Part shown: in pieces, positions 8,401 to 16,716 of the stretch
Numbering within the stretch: position 1 is the first letter of the stretch
Layout of the letters: the number at the start of each line of letters is the position of its first letter
Assembly (NCBI GenBank): GCA_964471595.1
Contig: CAYYGN010000020.1
Location: 1-60,451, forward strand
Direction of reading: 5' to 3'
Source: JAGNXB01 sp964471595
GTDB taxonomy: Bacteria; Bacteroidota; Bacteroidia; Chitinophagales; Saprospiraceae
DNA: 60,451 nt
The notes under the pieces: generated by a model
The model's database searches: none
The model's input: the letters and a program-made list of their open reading frames with translations, nothing else
Told to the model about the DNA's origin: nothing
Made by a program: the position numbers and the translations under genes

Positions 8401-11400
8401 GCATTGATTTATCTGATTACACGGTGTATTTGTATAATGGTGCCAACGGACAGGTGTATGACATCCGGCCCCTATCGGGAGTCCTTCCCAACCAGGCCAA
8501 AGGATACGGTGCGCTGGCCTTTGTTCTGCCAGTCAACGGTCTTCAAAACGGATCGCCTGACGGCCTGGCCCTCGTGCAGGGTGCCAATACGGTCGTTCAG
8601 TTTTTGAGTTATGAAGGGGCTTTTGTGGCGGCAGACGGCCCGGCAGCGGGACAACTGTCCCTCGACATAGGCGTCGCCCAGGAACCGCCCCCTGCGCTAG
8701 GACTATCCCTGCAACTCACCGGGGCCGGCAACCAGTACAGCCAATTCGTATGGAGCGGTCCGGCGGCCTGGTCGCCCGGCGCTCTCAATACGGGCCAACT
8801 GGCCGGCCCGGTCGAAGTGACCGTGCAGTACACGGAGACCATCACGCCCGGCAATTGCATCGGGCGGGAAACCCGGACCCGCACCTGGACCGCCACGGAC
8901 GATTGCGGCAACCAGGCGGTCATGACCCAGATCGTAACCGTCCAGGACAATACACCGCCCATCGCCCAATGCCGTAACACGACCTTATACCTGGACGACA
9001 ATGGCGAGGCCAACCTCAACCCGGCCGACATCGACAACGGCAGTTCGGACAATTGCTCCCCTGTTGTACTGACCCCGGCCAGAACGGCCTTCGGGTGCCA
9101 GGACAAAGGCGCCAACAACATCGTCCTGACGGTGACGGATGATTGCGGCAACAGCGCCACTTGTATGGCCGTGGTGACCGTCCTCGATACCCTTAGGCCT
9201 GTCATCACCTGTCCGTCGCATCGCATCATCAATCTGGACCCAGGACTATGCTGTGCCGTGGTGAGCTGGGCAGATCCGACCATTACGGACAACTGTCCGT
9301 TTGTGGGGCCGGTCATGTCCCACTTTCAAAATCCGCTGCGCAATTCCGGCTGGTACGGGTTTGCCAACAATCTGGAAAACCTGAGCGCCGACCCGATGCT
9401 GGTGACGGGTGTCACGGTGCGGGCTTCGGCGGCACCGATCGGCAATTACAACTTTAAGGTGTATATGCGATTGGGCACGTATCAACCCAATTTGGGCAAT
9501 GCTGCCGGCTGGACACTGATGGATGACAATGCGTACAACGTGACCGGTGCCTTCGTGACCGGAGGCGGTTCCGATGTAAATATCACTTTTGGCACCCCGT
9601 TCACGATTCCGGCCGGCCAGACGGCCGCCATCTATTACGTGATCGACAACGGATCCACCCTCAACCGCCGGATCATGTACAACGGGGGGACCCTGCAGTC
9701 CAATGACGGCAACATTCGCATCTATGACGGCGCCGGAGCCAATGCCGGTCTGTTTGGTGGAATTGCCTTCCAGCCCCGCGCCGCTTACCTCCGTGTCAAC
9801 TACCAGCTCGGAGGCGAAGGCGAAGTGACGCAAATCGGCGGTCCTCTGTCCGGCGAAGAGCTCTGCAAGGACGACACCCCCTGGACGGTGACCTACGAAG
9901 GATTTGATGCCTCCGGCAACCGGAACGAGTGCTCCTTCACCATTGAGATGTACGAATACGCCAATCCGGTCACCAACCTGGTATGTAACGACAACGTCCA
10001 GATATCCCTGGGGGAAGATTGCCTGACGGAGGTGGGAGCGGACGATGTCCTCGAAGGCGGACCGTACGGATGCTATGACGATTACGAAGTGACGATCTTC
10101 AATGCCCAGAATGTGCCGCTGCCCTCCAGCCCCTTCGTGGGGAGCGCCCAGATCGGAGGTCCATGGAAGGTGCTGGTCACCGATCCGGTCACCGGCAACA
10201 AGTGCTGGGGTCAGATCACCGTTGAGGAGAAAATGCCCCCCAATCTGGTCTGCGCCGACCTGGAACTCGCTTGCGGAGCGGATATCCCGTTGGCGCCGGC
10301 GCCCTTCTTCTTCCAACAGGCCACCCCTCTCGAACAAAACGTTCCCTACACCAATTACTGGACCGGCTATGCCTTCCAGATCGACAATATCTCCGCCAAC
10401 ACGGTGCAGATCACAGGACTGGAGATCCAGGCCGCCCTCGCCGGTGATCCGGCCGGCTTGAAAAACGTGCGCATTTTCATGCGCAACGGCACCTTTGCGG
10501 GCAACCTCAACAGCGCCGCCGGCTGGACCGAGGTGGGCAACCTCGACATCAATGTGACCGCCGGATTCCCGACGGTGGAACTGTTCGAAATTCCTTTCCA
10601 TACCAACTATCCGGTGACGGCAGGCAACACGGCCGGCGTTGCGGTGTACATCAACAACGGCAACGGATTTGGTACCCGCGTTGTCGCCACCCTGGGAACG
10701 GCGCCAACCACAGATGGTGTCATCACCATCAACCAGAACCCGGGCCGCTGGCTGGTTCCTGCAGGCATGAACGGATTCTGGACCGGAGAAGCTTTCCCCG
10801 GTGAAAACCCCAGACCCCAGCTCAAGGTATTCTATGCCGGACAGTCCGATCCGGTACCCGTTACCGACAACTGCACGCCGGAGCCCTACATGAACACCAT
10901 CGGACAGGGGCTTGCCTACAGTGAAGAGCTCGAATACTACACCTGTGCCGAAAATGCCGGTGTGTCGCAATCCATTTTCCGTTACTGGACGGCTACCGAC
11001 CAGGCCGGCAACACCAGCCAATGCCTGCAGCGGATCGATATCCGCCGCCCCAGCCTTTCCACCGTCGAACTTCCCCCCAATTACGATGACCTCGACGAGC
11101 CCGCGCTCACCTGTCCGACCGACTACCCGGGGACAGACATCACCGGCTCACCATCTGGGGGAGGTTGTGGAAGCCTGCAGTCCGGACATACCGACAAGGT
11201 GCTGGAAGTCTGTCAGGGCAGTTACACCATCATACGCACCTGGACCCTGCACGACATGTGTACCGGCGAAACCGGCACCCACGACCAGGTCATCAAGGTC
11301 GTGGACAAAACCCCACCGGTCCTGTTCTGCCCGGAGGAGCATGCCATCAAGGTAGGCAAGACCCAGTCCAACGGCTATCAGGGCTGCACGGCCAATGTCA

Positions 11401-14400
11401 TGATGCCCTGGATCCAGGTGACCGACGAGTGTTCTACCCTCGACCAGATGACGGTCTATGTATGGACAACGCTGCCGGACGGTTCCATCGTCATCGTCCA
11501 CGAGATGAATGCCGACGGGTTTTTCGTCTTTGATCTGCCGGTCCAACCTGCCCCTCACCAGTATTTGTTCCGTTACACGGCGATCGATGCCTGCGGCAAC
11601 AAGGCGGAATGTGCCGTTATGGTCCCCGTCCGGGATCAGACGCCTCCGAATGTCATTTGCGAAACCTTCCATATCGTTTCTCTGACGGACAGTGTCACCC
11701 TGGTACCAGCCGGGAGCTTTGATGACGGTTCTTTCGATGACTGCTCCATGCTGACCATTACGGCCCGCCGGGGTACAATGAATTCTGCCGGTGTTTTTAT
11801 CGGGCATCCCTGCAATCAACCGGGCGACTTCCTTTATGGCCCGGATGTGCGTTTCTATTGCTGCGACGGACTCCATCCGACGCCTCTGTTCGTGGACGTG
11901 CGCTTCAGGGACGCTTACGGCAATGACAATTTCTGCATGGTGCCGGTCACGGTCGTGGACAAAGTCCGCCCTGTGATCTGGTGTCCGGATGACATCACGG
12001 TCCAATGCGGCATGCCTTACGAGCCGACCGGCATCGACACGTTTGTCACCTGTATCCAACCGGGAACAATCATCAAAAATGCGTATGCCCAGTCCTATCC
12101 GTTGACCCTGGACATTTTCGGCATTCCGGATGACGCCCGCATAGCGGATCTGGATCTCGGCCTCCGCATTGACCACGAGGTGGTCAACCAGCTCCAGATC
12201 ACGCTGTACAGCCCACTGAACCGCAAGGCTACGGTCCTGCCGGTGAACGGATGTGCCGGTCAGCCGGTGCAGTTCCCGTGGAACATCGACGTGACGTTCA
12301 ACGACCAGGCGTATGACATCAACGTGTTCAACGCTACGGGTCAGAAAGTCCCTGCGAACTTCACGTGTACGTCAGCCAAGCCAAGCATCGGCGCTTACAA
12401 CCAGGGGCACATGAAGCCCAGGGGAGACGAGCTGAAGATCTTCAACGGCCAGCCGCTGAACAGCTTCACGAATAAGAACCTGTGTTTCACGGTGAGCGCT
12501 ACGGACATTGACCCGGTAACAAACCGCATGAGCAATTTCCAGGTCCAGAACTTCATCCTGAATGCCGGCCTGGTCTCCGGCGACCGCGTACTGCTCGAGT
12601 ATGCCAACGCGACGGGAGCCCAATTGCAAGGCATCGAAGTGGGTCAGGTGTACCTGTTCCAGGTGATCAGCAACAACACCATCGAATTCCTGACGGTGAC
12701 GGGCAGCGACATCACAGGGGTATCAGCGGGATCGACGCACATGTTCTGTGCATCGGGCACATGGCTGCTGGTGGTGGAAGACACGGCACCGCTGGGCGGT
12801 GGTGTGATCCGGGAGGTCTGCCTTCGCATCGGATGGACGGGCTCTTTGGGTCACAGGCCTCAGGTGACGGACAACACGGAAGAGTGCGGCCTGACGGTGA
12901 CGCATCAGGATCTGGGTACGCCGGACAAGTGCGCTGACAACACGTTCATCAACCGCCGCTGGACCGTCATCGACGCCTTCAACAATAATACAAACTGTAT
13001 CCAGCGGGTGTATTTTGAGGACGAAACGCCGCTGACGGTCCAGTTTCCCTGCGATGTGACGGTCCATTGTCCCTTGACCCCGGAAGCAACGGGCGAGCCC
13101 GTCCACAACGGAGATTGCGAATTGCCGGGCATCGAGCATCAGGATCACGTCCTCGTGACCACCGATGCCTGCTACAAAATCCTGCGTACCTGGATCGTGA
13201 AAGACTGGTGCCTGTATCGGCCGGACGGGGTCGTTGACTACGCGACCACCAACATCAACGACGCGACGGAGGAGATCACGTTTACAACGGCCATCAACGC
13301 GCTTTTCACGGATCGCCGGATCAATGTGGGCGACCGTTTCACGTTGCGTTACCAGACGAGTGGTTCGGTGGAGATCCCGGGTTTGGTCGAAGGAGATGTG
13401 TACAGCGTTGTGCGCGTCAGTGGCACAACCGTTCGCTTTGAATACAACACGACGAAGCAGCAGTCGGTCAACATCACCGGCCAGGGTACGGGTCCGCATA
13501 TTTTTCGTTATGCGAACAGCGACCTTGGACTGCCTCTGACGTGCGATGTACTGCTGGAGTGGTATCCGTTTACGGATTGGTTCACCGCCTGCTGCAACCC
13601 GCTGTCCGAGCGCCGCGCCTGGGAAGATGACGGAGACGGCTACTTCACCTTCACGCAGGAGATCAAAGTGGTGGACAACCAGGCCCCGCAGTGGGACGAT
13701 TGCAGCGACATGGAGATCTGCAGCTTCAATCCGGATTGCGAGCCCACGTTTGTCGAACTGATATGCCCCGCCACGGATGTATGTACGCCGCAGGATCAAT
13801 TGGCCTATCAATGGAGTATTGATCTGTATGCAGATGGTACGATAGATGTGCAGGGGGTAACCTCGGACGCCAGTGGCGCTTATCCCAACGGTACGCACCG
13901 GGTGGTGTTCAAGGTGACGGATCAGTGCGGCAACTGGAATACCTGTACGAAGCTCGTGACCATTCGCGACTGCAAAAAACCGACGCCGATCTGTATTGAC
14001 GGTTTGGTGGTGGAACTGATGCCAAGCACCGGATTTGCCGATGTTCATGCTGAAAGCTTCGAGGCAGGGGACAGCTATGACAATTGCACCGAATACAGCA
14101 ACCTGACGATCAAAGTAGAAAGGAAGAGCGACCTCGACCCAGGTCAGACCGAGCCCGATGACGATACCGGAGATATGGTGACGGTCAGTTGCCTCGACAT
14201 GCCGCCCAATACCCAGGAGCCCATCCTGCACGTCGTGGTGTGGGTGGGTGACGAGGCCGGCAACTGGGATTACTGCGAAACCACCTTGTGGATCCAGGAC
14301 TGGATGGGCCCATGCGCCGCGACGATGAACACCGAACTACAGGCTTATACCGTCAATGAAGAACAGGAGGGGATCGCCGGCGTGACGGTCAGCCTCAGCG

Positions 14401-15566
14401 GATCGGTCAATCACCCCGGCATGCTCACCTCCGATCAGGGCCAGGCCAGTTTCGGCCAGGTACCTACCCTGGGGCAGTACACCGTGACGCCGCACAAGGA
14501 CATCCTGCCGCTGAACGGGGTGAGTACCTATGATCTGCTGTTGATCCAGAAGCATTTGCTGGGGATCAAAATGCTGGGCAGTCCCTACAAGCTGATTGCC
14601 GCCGATGTCAACAACAGTTGCTCCGTTTCGATCAGCGACATCATCGAGTTGCGCAAGATGATCCTCACGCCGGGGATGGCCTTTGCCAACAACACGAGTT
14701 GGCGATTTGTGGAATCCGGATATGCCTTCCCCAACCCGGTCAAGCCCTGCAATTTTCCGGAGATCCGGCAATATGCCCAGTTGACACCCGGACAGACTTC
14801 GGCCGGCTTTGTCGGCATGAAAATCGGTGATGTCAGCGGTGATGCCGTGGCCAACAACCTGCTGGGTGTCGAGGTGCGCGAGATGGCGGGTACGCTGGCT
14901 TTCGGCCTGGAGGACGCTTTGCTGGAGGCGGGCCGCGAGCACACTATGGTGGTGACGGCGGAGGCCTTCGGAGGCATTCAGGGCTACCAGTACACGCTGG
15001 AGTGGGATCCGGAGGTCCTCGAATTTGTGGCGGTGGAGGGACTGTGGCCGGAGCTGGGTGCGTCGCATTTTGGTCTGTCGCGCGCGGCCGACGGCATGCT
15101 GGCCACGAGCTGGCACGGCAGCGGTCCGGTGTCCCTGGATGAAGGTACGGCCCTGTATGCCATCACGGTTCGGCCGTTGAAAAACGGAAGGCTGAGCGAT
15201 GCCGTGCGGGTGACTTCGCGTATGGTGCAGGCAGAGGCTTACGATCGGGAGGACGGTTTTATGGAGGTGGCTTTGCGGTTTGACGGGGCGTCGGCCCCTT
15301 CAGAGGCCTTCGCGCTGTACCAAAACGAACCCAATCCCTTCCGCGATCTGACGGTGATCGGATTCCAACTGCCGGCGCCGACCACGGCGACCCTGCGGGT
15401 GTATGACGTGACCGGCCAGATGGTGAAAGAGATCAGGGCCGATTATGGCCGCGGATATCACGAGATAACCCTTTCCCGGGCGGAGGTGCGCCGGGAGGGC
15501 ATGCTGTACTACGAGCTGGAGACCTCCACCCACCGGGCCATGAAGCGGATGATCCTGGTGGATTAG
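5403..15566 (+). CDS. Giant multidomain T9SS-secreted HYR/LTD surface protein
   Basis: This 3387-residue protein has a signal peptide (GAVGATAQAQ cleavage region) and a T9SS C-terminal domain (about 3300-3387, starting LYQNEPNPF). Most of it is HYR-like Ig-fold repeats with TVEDTTPP, TATDNCGN and TRTWTATD signatures. Three lamin-tail-like (LTD) copies (about 389-550, 721-885 and 975-1135, each starting INE-HYDN) sit inside HYR repeats. Two related roughly 170-residue inserts follow (about 1300-1475, 1635-1815), then a proprotein-convertase P-like region (about 2210-2480) and two roughly 65-residue GDR-L-Y modules (about 2385-2450, 2635-2700). A CNA-B-like strand unit, a dockerin-like pair (about 3036-3093; DVNNSCSVSISD) and a cohesin-like domain (about 3156-3296) precede the sorting domain. 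It is probably cell-surface anchored or released, with a role in adhesion or matrix. It is monocistronic, and its high GC differs from the flanking lipoprotein genes. Confidence 0.9.
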   Translation: MKRRLPSCHWSRLMLLTISLLSGAVGATAQAQLSNGSPTLTLDFSAAMPASVATSPASPFAGAGFEPTPSTAGRLNSQAWAVTGWSDGALAFGGTRLTGDYARGSAGASVTTGGFYAYTAAPQSVANPCLMIQPGGSDWAPGTLTLRIENTGTTAITELDVSYNIYIRNDQARANSFNFSHSSDDITYTPEATLNYTSPEALDGNGWVLVGAAPSRSITLTGLNVAPGGYYYIRWSGADVSGSGSRDEFGLDDIVLAATFAVPPGGNCMISCPDPVTIECDESADTVFTGQAVASVDCDPVAGVSYADLEDFSGCGGYTGTIIRTWTAQDVLGNTTSCEQIITVEDTTPPTWDQNLLPQDLTVECDAVPDPDDLTATDNCATGGGGINVLFINELHYDNTGADVNEFGEVAGTAGQDLTGYTIVWYNGSNGASYGTTNLSGILPDEGMGTGALAFYFVGIQNGAPDGLALVDPSNTVLQFLSYEGAFIATDGPAVGMMSTDIGVSEVGNEPVGLSLQLIGTGSDYPDFTWTGPDTESPGTLNDGQEFGADPQGPGVTVTFNQVEAPGACADAYTLTRTWTATDPCGNATTHTQVITVEDTTPPVWDQPMPGNVTVECDQVPAPPSPVTASDNCDDDVEVVYGESRTDGNCPHRYTLTRTWTATDNCDNVITHTQVITVEDTTAPVWDQNPLPQDLTISCSQIPPAETLTATDNCTVGMPGDVVFINEIHYDNVGTDQGEFIEIAGSAGLDLAGYSLVLYNGANPGSAVVYGTLNLSGIIPDEGNGTGTLVFAYPVNGIQNGPNDGVALVQGVAVLELLSYEGSFTAADGPAAGMVAVDMGVAQEPAPAIGLTLQRVGSGMAPGDFTWAGPVDDSPGTLNAGQNFSLPIPTFIEYGFTENFTPGACLGEGVITRTWTAEDACGNLVVHTQEITLVDNEAPMFSVMLANITVECDAIPAPPVVEAVDGCGPVAGIQPWINEIHYDNVGTDQNEFFEIAGPAGIDLSDYTVYLYNGANGQVYDIRPLSGVLPNQAKGYGALAFVLPVNGLQNGSPDGLALVQGANTVVQFLSYEGAFVAADGPAAGQLSLDIGVAQEPPPALGLSLQLTGAGNQYSQFVWSGPAAWSPGALNTGQLAGPVEVTVQYTETITPGNCIGRETRTRTWTATDDCGNQAVMTQIVTVQDNTPPIAQCRNTTLYLDDNGEANLNPADIDNGSSDNCSPVVLTPARTAFGCQDKGANNIVLTVTDDCGNSATCMAVVTVLDTLRPVITCPSHRIINLDPGLCCAVVSWADPTITDNCPFVGPVMSHFQNPLRNSGWYGFANNLENLSADPMLVTGVTVRASAAPIGNYNFKVYMRLGTYQPNLGNAAGWTLMDDNAYNVTGAFVTGGGSDVNITFGTPFTIPAGQTAAIYYVIDNGSTLNRRIMYNGGTLQSNDGNIRIYDGAGANAGLFGGIAFQPRAAYLRVNYQLGGEGEVTQIGGPLSGEELCKDDTPWTVTYEGFDASGNRNECSFTIEMYEYANPVTNLVCNDNVQISLGEDCLTEVGADDVLEGGPYGCYDDYEVTIFNAQNVPLPSSPFVGSAQIGGPWKVLVTDPVTGNKCWGQITVEEKMPPNLVCADLELACGADIPLAPAPFFFQQATPLEQNVPYTNYWTGYAFQIDNISANTVQITGLEIQAALAGDPAGLKNVRIFMRNGTFAGNLNSAAGWTEVGNLDINVTAGFPTVELFEIPFHTNYPVTAGNTAGVAVYINNGNGFGTRVVATLGTAPTTDGVITINQNPGRWLVPAGMNGFWTGEAFPGENPRPQLKVFYAGQSDPVPVTDNCTPEPYMNTIGQGLAYSEELEYYTCAENAGVSQSIFRYWTATDQAGNTSQCLQRIDIRRPSLSTVELPPNYDDLDEPALTCPTDYPGTDITGSPSGGGCGSLQSGHTDKVLEVCQGSYTIIRTWTLHDMCTGETGTHDQVIKVVDKTPPVLFCPEEHAIKVGKTQSNGYQGCTANVMMPWIQVTDECSTLDQMTVYVWTTLPDGSIVIVHEMNADGFFVFDLPVQPAPHQYLFRYTAIDACGNKAECAVMVPVRDQTPPNVICETFHIVSLTDSVTLVPAGSFDDGSFDDCSMLTITARRGTMNSAGVFIGHPCNQPGDFLYGPDVRFYCCDGLHPTPLFVDVRFRDAYGNDNFCMVPVTVVDKVRPVIWCPDDITVQCGMPYEPTGIDTFVTCIQPGTIIKNAYAQSYPLTLDIFGIPDDARIADLDLGLRIDHEVVNQLQITLYSPLNRKATVLPVNGCAGQPVQFPWNIDVTFNDQAYDINVFNATGQKVPANFTCTSAKPSIGAYNQGHMKPRGDELKIFNGQPLNSFTNKNLCFTVSATDIDPVTNRMSNFQVQNFILNAGLVSGDRVLLEYANATGAQLQGIEVGQVYLFQVISNNTIEFLTVTGSDITGVSAGSTHMFCASGTWLLVVEDTAPLGGGVIREVCLRIGWTGSLGHRPQVTDNTEECGLTVTHQDLGTPDKCADNTFINRRWTVIDAFNNNTNCIQRVYFEDETPLTVQFPCDVTVHCPLTPEATGEPVHNGDCELPGIEHQDHVLVTTDACYKILRTWIVKDWCLYRPDGVVDYATTNINDATEEITFTTAINALFTDRRINVGDRFTLRYQTSGSVEIPGLVEGDVYSVVRVSGTTVRFEYNTTKQQSVNITGQGTGPHIFRYANSDLGLPLTCDVLLEWYPFTDWFTACCNPLSERRAWEDDGDGYFTFTQEIKVVDNQAPQWDDCSDMEICSFNPDCEPTFVELICPATDVCTPQDQLAYQWSIDLYADGTIDVQGVTSDASGAYPNGTHRVVFKVTDQCGNWNTCTKLVTIRDCKKPTPICIDGLVVELMPSTGFADVHAESFEAGDSYDNCTEYSNLTIKVERKSDLDPGQTEPDDDTGDMVTVSCLDMPPNTQEPILHVVVWVGDEAGNWDYCETTLWIQDWMGPCAATMNTELQAYTVNEEQEGIAGVTVSLSGSVNHPGMLTSDQGQASFGQVPTLGQYTVTPHKDILPLNGVSTYDLLLIQKHLLGIKMLGSPYKLIAADVNNSCSVSISDIIELRKMILTPGMAFANNTSWRFVESGYAFPNPVKPCNFPEIRQYAQLTPGQTSAGFVGMKIGDVSGDAVANNLLGVEVREMAGTLAFGLEDALLEAGREHTMVVTAEAFGGIQGYQYTLEWDPEVLEFVAVEGLWPELGASHFGLSRAADGMLATSWHGSGPVSLDEGTALYAITVRPLKNGRLSDAVRVTSRMVQAEAYDREDGFMEVALRFDGASAPSEAFALYQNEPNPFRDLTVIGFQLPAPTTATLRVYDVTGQMVKEIRADYGRGYHEITLSRAEVRREGMLYYELETSTHRAMKRMILVD

Positions 15567-15939
15567 GGGTAAATGACTGGCTCTGATTGGTTTCCTGGCT
15601 TTGGTCCCCAATTGGCTATGTTGTTAAACGGGGTTGACCGTTGTGCTTGATCTGGCATAAAGAAAACACTTGGAGACACAATCTGAAGTCAGATTGGAAC
15701 CGCTTGCGTATCAGGGCTGATTTTGCCGATAGATCAAGTAGTAGAAAACATGATGGACAAGGCTTTGAACATTATTTAATATACTGATATTCAAAATATT
15801 ATACTATTTCAATTGCTCTTGTTCAGGAACCTGTACATTGGCTTTTTCGAGGCGATATAGGTTATCAAGCCCTACGATGGCCTTAACATTCTGCAGTATT
15901 ATTAGTAAAATAATTGTATTTTTGGGCAAAGTATCATGT
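15567..15939. other. Intergenic region without recognised gene
   Basis: This AT-rich stretch follows the giant gene. A 63-codon minus-strand frame at 15804-15995 shows no recognisable family and overlaps the next gene start. TATTTTTG at 15917-15924 fits the -7 consensus for the barrel gene, but no good -33 element accompanies it. Confidence 0.5.
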
Positions 15940-16587
15940 ATGAAGACCAAATATTTACTTTTCGCATTGTTTGTTCTGATCTCCGGCTTGGTCAAGGCCC
16001 AGGGGACGTTTGATCAAAATTCCCTGGAAATCCAGTTTGGCTATAGCCATCCATTGAACCATTTCGAAGATAACAGTTTCGGGGCCAACTTCGGGCTCAA
16101 CAATATCAGGTTGGGATACAGATTCATGTTCAACCCCAACCTGGGTGTGAGGGCCAACTATTCATTCAACAGGTATATCACAGAATCAGCAGGCAAGGCT
16201 ACATCGCGGATGAATTCCTTCAATCTGGAGCTGGTTTACAACCTGGGCCGTGGGCTCCGCCTCGTAAACTCGCCGACCAAGAAAGTAGCCTTATTGGGAT
16301 ATGCCGGGATGGGTTATACCGGGCATCAAAATCCCGATCTGGATGTTACGGAGCGCATCCTTCCGGTGAATTTCGGATTGACGCCACTGATAAGCGTCAA
16401 TCATAACCTGGCCTTGTTTTTTGATGTCAACACCGTTGTCAATATCCAACAAGACCTTGGTTACAATGGATTGTACACAGATGTTGAGAAGCTATTTAAA
16501 GGAAACGAGACCGGAATGCACATGAATTTCTCCATCGGAATCATGGTCTATTTCGGTACGTTTGTTGCCCACGCGGATTTCCTATGA
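15940..16587 (+). CDS. Outer-membrane beta-barrel protein (OmpA-N/porin-like)
   Basis: I start at ATG 15940, which gives a good signal peptide (MKTKYLLFALFVLISGLVKAQ). The 215-residue product has alternating amphipathic strands typical of an eight-stranded barrel: LEIQFGYSHPL, IRLGYRFMFN, LGVRANYSF, FNLELVYNLG, VALLGYAGMGY, LALFFDVNTVVN and a closing FSIGIMVYFG. There is no C-terminal peptidoglycan-binding OmpA domain. The frame is open upstream to 15838, but that part lacks signal-peptide character. Function is unknown. It sits between the giant secreted protein and the polysaccharide genes. Confidence 0.7.
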   Translation: MKTKYLLFALFVLISGLVKAQGTFDQNSLEIQFGYSHPLNHFEDNSFGANFGLNNIRLGYRFMFNPNLGVRANYSFNRYITESAGKATSRMNSFNLELVYNLGRGLRLVNSPTKKVALLGYAGMGYTGHQNPDLDVTERILPVNFGLTPLISVNHNLALFFDVNTVVNIQQDLGYNGLYTDVEKLFKGNETGMHMNFSIGIMVYFGTFVAHADFL

Positions 16588-16716
16588 ATATGGTATAGGA
16601 CTGTTCTTAACCTGATCATTAGAATGGTGCGGGGTTGTTGTTACGTTAGTCTGGGGGTAAGTTGACGATTTTGGATGAGCTAGTGAGAAAGCGGCAGGAT
16701 ATGAGGTGAACGCACA

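Noticed and set aside
9246..11021. Long antisense open frame (591 codons) within the giant gene
   Set aside because: GC-rich coding sequence produces long complementary open frames; the translation shows no family signature and the plus frame is a continuous HYR protein.
15804..15995. Small minus-strand frame upstream of the barrel gene
   Set aside because: Overlaps the barrel start and promoter region, shows no homology by eye, and has no plausible start context.
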